Position numbers and translations under genes: made by a program
DNA from: Fischerella sp. PCC 9431
GTDB taxonomy: Bacteria; Cyanobacteriota; Cyanobacteriia; Cyanobacteriales; Nostocaceae
Length of the DNA stretch: 64,000 bases
NCBI RefSeq assembly: GCF_000447295.1
Contig: NZ_KE650771.1
Span: 6,475,506-6,539,505 of the forward strand
Reading direction: 5' to 3'
The notes under the pieces: generated by a model
What the model was told of the DNA's origin: nothing
Seen by the model: only the letters and a program-made list of their open reading frames with translations
Databases searched by the model: none
Part shown: in pieces, positions 52,614 through 59,227 of the stretch
How the letters are laid out: each line of letters starts with the position of its first letter
Numbering within the stretch: position 1 is the stretch's first letter

Positions 52614-53497
52614 GCGAACGATTAGACAATCAAGCCAATAGCAAGCAGTTGACGCCAGCTGATACTGTATCAGTTGAAGTTGTTGAACTTGAAGAACTAA
52701 CTCTTGAGGAACAACGCGATCGCCTTCACCTGGAGCGTAAGGTGGAACGGGCATTCTATGAAGCTGGTAAGGCTTTGAGGGAGCTACGGGACAGGCGGTT
52801 ATATCGTTCCACTCACAAGACTTTTGAGGAGTACTGCCGTGATAGATTTGGTCATAGTCGGCAGAAGTCTAACTATTTGATTGCTGCTGCGGGTGTGTTC
52901 GACAATTTGACAACCATTGGTTGTCAAAATTTGCCAAGTGAGGATTTGACAACCAATGGTTCACAAATTCTACCCACCAATGAGCGCCAGGTCAGACCAT
53001 TGACCCAACTCGAACCAGACCAACAGCGTGAGGTATGGCAGCAGGCTGTAACAGAAGCTGGTGGTAAAGTACCATCAGGTCGCATTGTTAAAGATATTGT
53101 GCAGCGCATCATGGAACGAACCAAAGTGACCAATCCCTATCGTGTTGGGGAAATCTGTCAGATTATTGCCAAGGACAACCCTGAACTTAGGGGCAAAGGT
53201 GGATGCTGGTGCATTGTTAACAAAGTTAACGATTTTAGTTGTACAGTAATTGCCTGGGATAAGGAGTACACCATGAGGATAGAACACTTGAAGTCACTCG
53301 ATTACTTGGATGCTGATTGTGAGCGTGTACGGGAGATATGCGATCGCATTACTCAACTTCATAACAACGGCAATTTAGAAGCAGCAGCGATTAGCGTTTT
53401 GAAGCACTTGGGTGAGGTGAAGCGCCCTTACTTGACAGCGCTGGAGGAGAAGTTGTTGAGTGTTTTGGAGCAGGAATACGGGGTTAGCGTTGATTAG
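52610..53497 (+). CDS. Plasmid-type ParB-like/HTH protein
   Basis: The ATG at 52610 overlaps the preceding TGA, which argues for this start over the longer frame from 52568. The product has about 295 residues. A DNA-binding region HLERKVERAFYEAGKALREL, then TFEEYCRDRFGHSRQKSNYL is typical of plasmid HTH proteins. ERQVRPLTQLEPDQQREVWQ and GGKVPSGRIVKDIV resemble the helical middle domain of ParB-like proteins. The C-terminal half has a small beta domain. It probably acts in plasmid maintenance together with the preceding gene. Confidence 0.6.
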   Translation: MSERLDNQANSKQLTPADTVSVEVVELEELTLEEQRDRLHLERKVERAFYEAGKALRELRDRRLYRSTHKTFEEYCRDRFGHSRQKSNYLIAAAGVFDNLTTIGCQNLPSEDLTTNGSQILPTNERQVRPLTQLEPDQQREVWQQAVTEAGGKVPSGRIVKDIVQRIMERTKVTNPYRVGEICQIIAKDNPELRGKGGCWCIVNKVNDFSCTVIAWDKEYTMRIEHLKSLDYLDADCERVREICDRITQLHNNGNLEAAAISVLKHLGEVKRPYLTALEEKLLSVLEQEYGVSVD

Positions 53498-53743
53498 CTT
53501 GAGTGTGGCGATCGCTATCATTTCGCACAAAGTTATTGTTTGAATTTAGGGAAGACTTTTTGGTTAGCTGCTGATCATCAATTAGCGACTACAAAAACGG
53601 AAACAGAGGCTCTGAGAAAAATTAATACTTCCTACCGCTATGTTTTTTGATGGCTTTCATCATCGCGTCCACTTCTTTTGGTAACATCAGTTCTCGGTAT
53701 CAATTCACTACCATTTTCTCATACAACTAAAGCAAATTCACAT
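53498..53743. other. Intergenic region between convergent genes
   Basis: No gene is seen, and no strong terminator hairpin was recognised. It separates the GC-richer plasmid genes from the strikingly AT-rich pseudokinase gene. Confidence 0.35.
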
Positions 53744-55228
53744 TTAGGGCGACTTTTCTATAAGTTTTGATTTTATATAATCAAAACCAGGTTTTAAAAC
53801 TTCTTCCCAAGCAGATTTAATTAAATCTTTATGTGTTTCTTCATTACATTCTTCGTCATATTCAATGACGCTCTCTATTAGCGTCATTTGGAAATAATCA
53901 AACAATTTTTCGGAAATATCTAGATTAGTATGAGACCCTACAATCGAGTCTAAAAAATTGAATTTTTCATCTGTTGTGGGTGTCTTTATAGACCTAAATA
54001 TCGTCTCTTCTTCATAGTACCAAAAGAATAATAGTATAGCTTTTTCCACTAATTTATGGTGTTTCTCCCAAAATCTTTTGTCTTGCTCAAATTTACTAAA
54101 TTTTTCACGAACTCCAGGCATACATTTGAATTTTTCATAGAAATTTGTAAAAAAATTGGAAAAATTCTTATTAATTATACATCTGACAAAGCTTTTTTTC
54201 ACTAAATTGATATTTGTGATTGTATCTTCAAAAAGATTATAAATTTGGATAATTTCTAATGCTTCTTCTAAGTTATTGTAACGTTCAGATGGATTTAATT
54301 CAGTCATTTTTAAAATAACTTCTTTAATTTTTTTGATTTTGTATTCATATTTACTATTTTCTTTATCCATGTCAGGGAAAGCTATTTTTCTAAATGCTTT
54401 ACCTTCTTTTAAGCTTTCAAAATTATCGATATTATCGATATTATTGATATTATCGATAGAAGGTGGAATTTTACCAGTAAAAACTTCATATGCTAAAAGT
54501 CCAAGCATATATTGATCAGACTGTTGACCCATGCCATGTTGAGATTGATTATTAAATTTTTCAGGTAGTAGATATGCTAATTCTTCTTGAAATTTTTCCT
54601 GAAATTCTTCCTTTTCTACACCTTTCTTTCGCTTTAATGATTTCAATAATCTCTCAAGTTCTTTTTCTGTTTCCCTTTTATCAAAATTCACACATAAGTT
54701 AAAAGCTGAGATAAAAGGTTCATTTTCTCCATCTAGCATTATATTTGATGGCTTGATATTCAAATAGTAATAATTATCTTTTAGTGTTTTCCTAGCTTGA
54801 ATAATTGCATTACCAATATTTAAAATAATTTTTATTCCAATTTCATATGAGATTTTTTGTCTGTTTTTTATATCTTGTTTTAAGGTTCTTCCTTCAATGA
54901 ATTGCATTATATAATAAGGGCGACTTTTTGATGGATGATCAAGGTAAGAAAAATCATAAATTGTAATAAAATTAGAAAGGTGTGAAATGTCGAATGCGTC
55001 TTGAATACTTTTTTTAAACTTCTCTCTTATTTGCTTGTGCTCGTAAAGTAATTCTTTAATAACTACAGGCTTAGATAAGTCTGTATTCATAGCTTTATAA
55101 ACTTTTGTATAAATTCCTTTTACCAAAAAAACTTTATTTGCATATTTGTCTTCTCTATAATTTTGGGACGGTAAACTAGGTATTGACTTTTGGCGTTCTG
55201 TGAGAGTTTCAGAAGAGCCTTGGTGCAA
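53744..55228 (-). CDS. Pseudokinase with globin-like C-terminal domain
   Basis: The N-terminal 310 residues of this 494-residue protein follow the Ser/Thr kinase fold. The VAIK Lys is present (VVIK, K58), but the Gly loop is lost (VKGIYTKVY). The HRD catalytic Asp is Asn (YLNIKPSN, N157), and DFG reads AFN (175-177). Catalysis is therefore unlikely. From about 345 the pattern FFTNFYEKFKCMPGVREKFS, then HHKLVEKAILLFF resembles a bacterial globin-like sensor domain with a candidate proximal His. The gene is much more AT-rich than its neighbours. It follows the small gene at 55274 by 45 bp. Confidence 0.7.
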   Translation of the reverse strand: MHQGSSETLTERQKSIPSLPSQNYREDKYANKVFLVKGIYTKVYKAMNTDLSKPVVIKELLYEHKQIREKFKKSIQDAFDISHLSNFITIYDFSYLDHPSKSRPYYIMQFIEGRTLKQDIKNRQKISYEIGIKIILNIGNAIIQARKTLKDNYYYLNIKPSNIMLDGENEPFISAFNLCVNFDKRETEKELERLLKSLKRKKGVEKEEFQEKFQEELAYLLPEKFNNQSQHGMGQQSDQYMLGLLAYEVFTGKIPPSIDNINNIDNIDNFESLKEGKAFRKIAFPDMDKENSKYEYKIKKIKEVILKMTELNPSERYNNLEEALEIIQIYNLFEDTITNINLVKKSFVRCIINKNFSNFFTNFYEKFKCMPGVREKFSKFEQDKRFWEKHHKLVEKAILLFFWYYEEETIFRSIKTPTTDEKFNFLDSIVGSHTNLDISEKLFDYFQMTLIESVIEYDEECNEETHKDLIKSAWEEVLKPGFDYIKSKLIEKSP

Positions 55229-55273
55229 GTCATTGGGATTTAACTTTGCCCGTTCCCCTTCGGGCGACTTTAG

Positions 55274-55696
55274 TCAAGTGTTGCTGTTGTGATAATGATA
55301 GTGATTCCCACCAATGTTTGTTGTACCGTTTTTACTGTCTACTCTGTTTTGGTAGCCCGTGCTGTTGTCATAGTTATTTTGGGTCATGCCGTTGTTGTCT
55401 TGCAGTTTTCCCGCATTAATCTCTTGAGCAAGTGCTTGCACTTGGGAAGCAAACTGCTTATCCTCAAGCATTGCGTATTGTAAATAGCCTACTACCTTTT
55501 CTAATTCTGCCTTGTTGCCACCTTCAGCAGCAGTTAAGGCTTGTTCAGCGTTTGGATTTCCCCGCAACTTCTCCCAAATCTTTTTCCGTAGCTCATCCAT
55601 CTTGGCAAGAGCTGCTTCAGTGAATTTCTCTATTGCCTTCTCAAAAGCTTTTGTAAAAGCAAGAGTTGCGATCGCACCAGCAGTGAATGGTTCCAT
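55274..55696 (-). CDS. Small helical protein with Asn/Gly-rich C-terminal motif
   Basis: The N-terminal domain of this 140-residue protein is helical with a hydrophobic start (GAIATLAFTKAFEKAIEKFT) and a basic helix (AKMDELRKKIWEKLRGNP). The tail is rich in Asn, Gly, Tyr and His (NNYDNSTGYQNRV, TTNIGGNHYHYHN). The plan is the same as the effector-like protein at 48066, though the tail motif differs. It is probably co-transcribed with the pseudokinase gene. A role as effector or adaptor is inferred. Confidence 0.6.
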   Translation of the reverse strand: MEPFTAGAIATLAFTKAFEKAIEKFTEAALAKMDELRKKIWEKLRGNPNAEQALTAAEGGNKAELEKVVGYLQYAMLEDKQFASQVQALAQEINAGKLQDNNGMTQNNYDNSTGYQNRVDSKNGTTNIGGNHYHYHNSNT

Positions 55697-55842
55697 ATGC
55701 TACCTCGTAAGTACTGTATCTTGTTTATTACTGCATGATTTCTATTTACTACATGATTTCTATTTGAAATTCCGTAATCTCCGCTATCAAAGTAAAAAAC
55801 AAATCTCCTCTTCAACGCAAATATGAAGATGTGCGATCGCCT

Positions 55843-55919
55843 AAGCGATGGTATGGACTGCACCACATCCGAGCGATCGCACTTTTGAGTGAGGAAAAAT
55901 TATTCATCAAAGCGATCGC
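55843..55919 (+). repeat. Dispersed direct repeat, copy 2
   Basis: It is nearly identical to 51036-51110, in the same orientation: CACCACATCCGAGCGATCGC, then CTTTTGAGTGAGGAAAAAT and TTCATCAAAGCGATCGC. It lies in the gap between the small helical gene and the 68-residue gene. No other features were seen in this 55697-55974 gap. Confidence 0.75.
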
Positions 55920-55974
55920 TCCCATTCTCCTGCCTGGTGTACTACTATAATTAGTACAATAGTACACTTGCACT

Positions 55975-56181
55975 ATGGCAACTACCTTTAGAGTTGGGCA
56001 GAAGGTTTACATAATAGAACATAGGATGCCGCAGTATGGCAGGCGGGTTACAGTTCGTGGTACTGTGGATAGCCGCAGCTTGGGCATGTTCTATGAGTGC
56101 AGAGATGAACAGGGGAATAGGTTACTGTTGCGAGAGTCGGAAGTTTCTGCTGCTAAACCGCAATCAATGCGGTATGGTTAG
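55975..56181 (+). CDS. Hypothetical small beta-barrel-like protein
   Basis: This 68-residue protein has the pattern FRVGQKVYIIEHRMPQYGRR, VTVRGTVDSRSLGMFYEC and RLLLRESEVSAA, which suggests a KOW/SH3-like barrel. It is complete but of unknown function. A short palindrome in the upstream AT-rich DNA (TAGTACAATAGTACA, 55956-55969) may be a repressor site. Confidence 0.6.
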   Translation: MATTFRVGQKVYIIEHRMPQYGRRVTVRGTVDSRSLGMFYECRDEQGNRLLLRESEVSAAKPQSMRYG

Positions 56182-56433
56182 GTTTTGTTAAAGATGGGCG
56201 ATCGCTTTGGCTTGAGTAAAATACAGTGGGTTTTTTGGGAGCATGTTGGAAGGAGTGCGATCGCATAAGGAGTCAAACTCCGGGTATTGTAGGCTGGGCA
56301 ACCGTTCGGCTTTTACACCTACCAGGCTACCCAAACCGGTTTGATTTTCGGATGCCGTCACCGACATCACAGGAACAGGTCTGGACTCTTCTTTGGCACG
56401 CTCGACGCATTCCCATACGCCGACTCTGGCACA
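56182..56433. other. Region downstream of the DGR template
   Basis: On the minus strand this is the DNA immediately 3' of the template repeat. There is no gene; a 153-codon minus frame (56188-56649) reads through the template out of frame and is not real. GGACTCTTC occurs at about 56380-56388, matching the sequence next to the variable repeats, and could be part of the homing signals. Confidence 0.4.
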
Positions 56434-56571
56434 GAAGAGCGCTCGGCGCAACACCGCACACCACCCGAAACCCGATGTTGTTGTTATCGTTGTCTGGGTT
56501 GTTGTTGTTGCGGTTGGCAGAACGACAATTTTCAGGATTGTTGTTCCAAGAACCACCGCGCAGCAGCCGGA
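56434..56571 (-). repeat. Diversity-generating retroelement template repeat (TR)
   Basis: Read on the minus strand it codes [19 protein letters not shown], then [17 protein letters not shown], with 14 Asn codons (AAC/AAT) in a 75-bp core. It matches variable repeats at 58204-58340 and 59233-59371 except at adenines. The GC-rich 3' part (GGGTTTCGGGTGG to GCGCCGAG) is the initiation-of-homing region, differing between template (CGAGCGCTC) and targets (GAGGACTC). The TR starts about 17 bp after the RT stop and is not itself translated in this frame. Confidence 0.92.
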
Positions 56572-56587
56572 GTTGCCTGCCCCTTCT

Positions 56588-57646
56588 TTACTCCCTCGTC
56601 CAAGCGAGAAAAGCAAATATCTGTTGGCGCAACTGCCAAGTATCGCCATACTCTAAATGAGCAAACCAACTTTGAATTGATTGCGATACTTTCTCTGGAC
56701 TAATCTTACCGTGAATGTAGTCATTCTGCATTTTTCTCAATCTACGTCTTGCCCTTCTTAGATTTTCTGTACGTACTCGAATGTGGTCTGGCAAAATGCG
56801 AAAGCCAACAAAATTAGCGCCGTGATTTGTTTGAAATAATTGGCTTTTTACTGGATGAATTTTGAGTCTTAACTTGTCTAGATATTCTTCAATAGCCAAT
56901 CGTGCCTCAACTAAAAATCCCCAGTCATCTGAAAATAAGGCAAAGTCATCGACATAACGAAGATACTTTCTAACTTTGAGTTGTTCTTTAACAAAATGGT
57001 CAAAATTATTGAGATAGACGTTAGCAAAAAACTGGCTGGTGAGATTGCCAATTGGTAAACCCCGCCGTCGTTGCAGGGGTGTTAATAAATCATCTGATTC
57101 AAAATACTCAATAGCTGCTAATTGTTCGTTGCTGTTGTCAATGATAGTATCAATTAACCAAAGAGTATCCGAGCATTTTATTTTTTGGCGGAGTAGATTC
57201 TTTAAAATTTCATGGTCGATGCTAGGAAAATATTTCTGAATATCGCACTGAAGAACATAGCGGCTACAACGGGTAAATTGGATAAAACGATGCAAGGCGC
57301 GATGAGTGCCAAAACCGACGCGATTAGCGTAGGAATCACCTATAAATGTCGGTTCTATAATGGGAACAATTATGTTACATAAGGCATGATGTACTACCCT
57401 ATCTCGGTAAGGAGCGGCGGAAATCATGCGACTTTTTGGTTCTTTTATATAAAAGGTTCTATAAGTGCCGGGTTGATATGTTTTGTTGATTAATTCCTGC
57501 TGTAATTTCGTCAGTTCACCTTCTAAGTTGTAGTTAAAAGCTAAAACATTTTCTCGAAATCGCTTACCTTTTTGTGCTTGTTTAGCAGCTAATAATATAT
57601 TTTCAAAATCAACAATTTGAGGATAAAGATTACCGTAGCGTTTCAT
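56588..57646 (-). CDS. DGR reverse transcriptase
   Basis: This 352-residue RT contains [20 protein letters not shown] (RT-1/2), [15 protein letters not shown] (RT-3), [18 protein letters not shown] (RT-4; the GxxxSQ form is the DGR hallmark) and [13 protein letters not shown] (RT-5, catalytic Asp pair). It lacks maturase X and endonuclease domains. It should copy the template RNA with errors at adenine and write the cDNA into the variable repeats. It lies directly between avd (6 bp upstream) and the template repeat. All catalytic residues are present. Confidence 0.92.
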   Translation of the reverse strand: MKRYGNLYPQIVDFENILLAAKQAQKGKRFRENVLAFNYNLEGELTKLQQELINKTYQPGTYRTFYIKEPKSRMISAAPYRDRVVHHALCNIIVPIIEPTFIGDSYANRVGFGTHRALHRFIQFTRCSRYVLQCDIQKYFPSIDHEILKNLLRQKIKCSDTLWLIDTIIDNSNEQLAAIEYFESDDLLTPLQRRRGLPIGNLTSQFFANVYLNNFDHFVKEQLKVRKYLRYVDDFALFSDDWGFLVEARLAIEEYLDKLRLKIHPVKSQLFQTNHGANFVGFRILPDHIRVRTENLRRARRRLRKMQNDYIHGKISPEKVSQSIQSWFAHLEYGDTWQLRQQIFAFLAWTRE

Positions 57647-57652
57647 ATTATT

Positions 57653-58009
57653 TTAGTAGTTTTTAGAATGTTGGCGTTTGTTCTGCTGTTTAATCCAACC
57701 GCCTAACTCCATGCCAATTTCGTTGATTAATTTTCCTGCGTATTCGTAACGATGAACAGGGATTAACTGAAAATCAAATAAAAGCCGCGTTTGGTAGCGT
57801 AAAATATCTAGTTGACTATTAAGTGATTCTAATTGGGCTAGTTTTTCTTTGGCATAACGAGCGATAATTAAACCCTCTAATAAATTGTACAATCCGTTTA
57901 CCATCCTATCTCCTAAAGCGAATTTATGAGGCTTAGACAGACGATTGAGAACCGGAACGTACCATTTAATTAAATCATACGTTTTCTGAATTATCGGTAA
58001 TTCTTCCAT
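57653..58009 (-). CDS. avd: DGR accessory variability determinant (Avd), four-helix bundle
   Basis: This 118-residue, basic, all-helical protein begins [20 protein letters not shown] and continues [20 protein letters not shown], the signature of the Avd/bAvd family. Avd forms a pentamer that binds the RT and template RNA and is required for homing. The gene ends 6 bp before the RT start and lies 189 bp behind the first variable protein gene. The order target-avd-RT-TR is standard. Confidence 0.9.
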   Translation of the reverse strand: MEELPIIQKTYDLIKWYVPVLNRLSKPHKFALGDRMVNGLYNLLEGLIIARYAKEKLAQLESLNSQLDILRYQTRLLFDFQLIPVHRYEYAGKLINEIGMELGGWIKQQNKRQHSKNY

Positions 58010-58198
58010 TTATTTTTGTACAAAATTTTGAGACACAATTTAATATCCTAAAAGCTAGCGTCATAAATAATCAAACCAAGATTAAAAAATTAAAATTAAT
58101 TTCAGAAACTCAATTTTTGAAAAAAAAATTTCAGCTCGCTGCGCTCGCAAAGGGTAAAGAAAAAAGGGTAGAGGGTAAAAGGGCTAAAGTGTCAAGGG

Positions 58199-59047
58199 CT
58201 ATTGAAGAGTCCTCGGCGCAACACCGCACACCACCCGAAACCCGATGTCGTAGGAAACGACGTCTGGGGAGTTGAGGCTGCGGAAGGCAGAACGACAATG
58301 ACCAGGAAAGTTGAGCCAAGAACCACCGCGCAGCAGCCGGGATTGATTATCATTATCGTTTTTATCGAGCCACGCGCTCCCATCTGTGGGTGCGCCCTTA
58401 TAGTTCTCATGCCAATGGTCAAGACACCATTCCCACACGTTCCCGTGCATATCGTATAGCCCAAAGGCATTTGCTACACCAAAACTGCCTACAGGTGTTG
58501 TTTCTTCTCGATAGATTCCTTTCGGGCCACGGCCATAGGAACCTGACCATTTTCCATCTTTGTCATCTGTACCGTCATAATTTGCTAAATCAGTTGTAAT
58601 CGTCTCGCCAAAGTGGAATGGTGTGGTAGTTCCAGCGCGACAAGCATATTCCCATTCGGCTTCACTGGGGAGGCGGTACTGTCTAGTAGTATGGGAGGTG
58701 AGGCGATCGCAAAATTCAACCGCATCGTACCAGGAAACACACTCTACTGGTCGATTATCTCCTTTGAAATGCGATGGATCTCTTTCTAGCTCTTTGTTGA
58801 TTTGCGGTAGTGCTGCCACTGCTTTCCATTGTGCTTGGGTGACGGGGTATCTACCCATGCAAAATTGCTGAATGTTCACTAAATGCTGAGGGCTTTCTGA
58901 GTCTCTACGCTCTAGTTCATTTTCTGGCGACCCCATGATAAAACTGCCTTCAGGGATCAGTACCATCTCTAGCTGCACTCCATTCCCTAACTTTTCGATA
59001 AAATACTGAGCTGTCTTTTGGGTATGGTTAATGACTATTTTTGCCAT
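58199..59047 (-). CDS. DGR target protein 1, FGE/C-type-lectin-fold protein
   Basis: This 282-residue protein is almost entirely a formylglycine-generating-enzyme-type domain: IPEGSFIMGSPENELERRDS, YPVTQAQWKAVA, NRPVECVSWYDAVEFCDRL, YRLPSEAEWEYACRAGT, GLYDMHGNVWEWC. In DGR targets this C-type lectin fold carries the variable face. The variable segment is SWLNFPGHCRSAFRSLNSP, then DVVSYDIGF near the C-terminus. There is no signal peptide, so it acts in the cytoplasm. It starts 181 bp after the big SAV_2336-FGE gene ends and looks like a duplicate of that gene's FGE domain. Confidence 0.9.
   Translation of the reverse strand: MAKIVINHTQKTAQYFIEKLGNGVQLEMVLIPEGSFIMGSPENELERRDSESPQHLVNIQQFCMGRYPVTQAQWKAVAALPQINKELERDPSHFKGDNRPVECVSWYDAVEFCDRLTSHTTRQYRLPSEAEWEYACRAGTTTPFHFGETITTDLANYDGTDDKDGKWSGSYGRGPKGIYREETTPVGSFGVANAFGLYDMHGNVWEWCLDHWHENYKGAPTDGSAWLDKNDNDNQSRLLRGGSWLNFPGHCRSAFRSLNSPDVVSYDIGFRVVCGVAPRTLQ
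58204..58340 (-). repeat. Variable repeat 1 (VR1)
   Basis: Aligned with the template core without gaps over 25 codons, it differs at 21 bases, all at template adenines (A to C, T or G), for example AAC to CTC, TTC, AGC, GTC or GAC. The flanks are identical up to the homing region. The variable residues are those of the lectin-fold binding surface. Confidence 0.9.
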
Positions 59048-59227
59048 TGATTCCTAACCTGCTTCTCTTTAATATCTTTTTTGGAATTATGATCTGGCAA
59101 GAAAAATTATGATATAATCGCTTGAAGTTAGCTAAAAAAACAAAAAAATTAGATCGTTCCGCTCCGCTACACTTACAAAGGGCAAAGAGAAGAAGAGCAA
59201 AGAGCGAAAGGGCGAAAGTGTCAAGGG

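Noticed and set aside
56188-56649. 153-codon minus-strand frame across the DGR template
   Set aside because: It reads the template repeat out of the frame used in the two target genes; the protein is an artefact of the repeated AAC codons.
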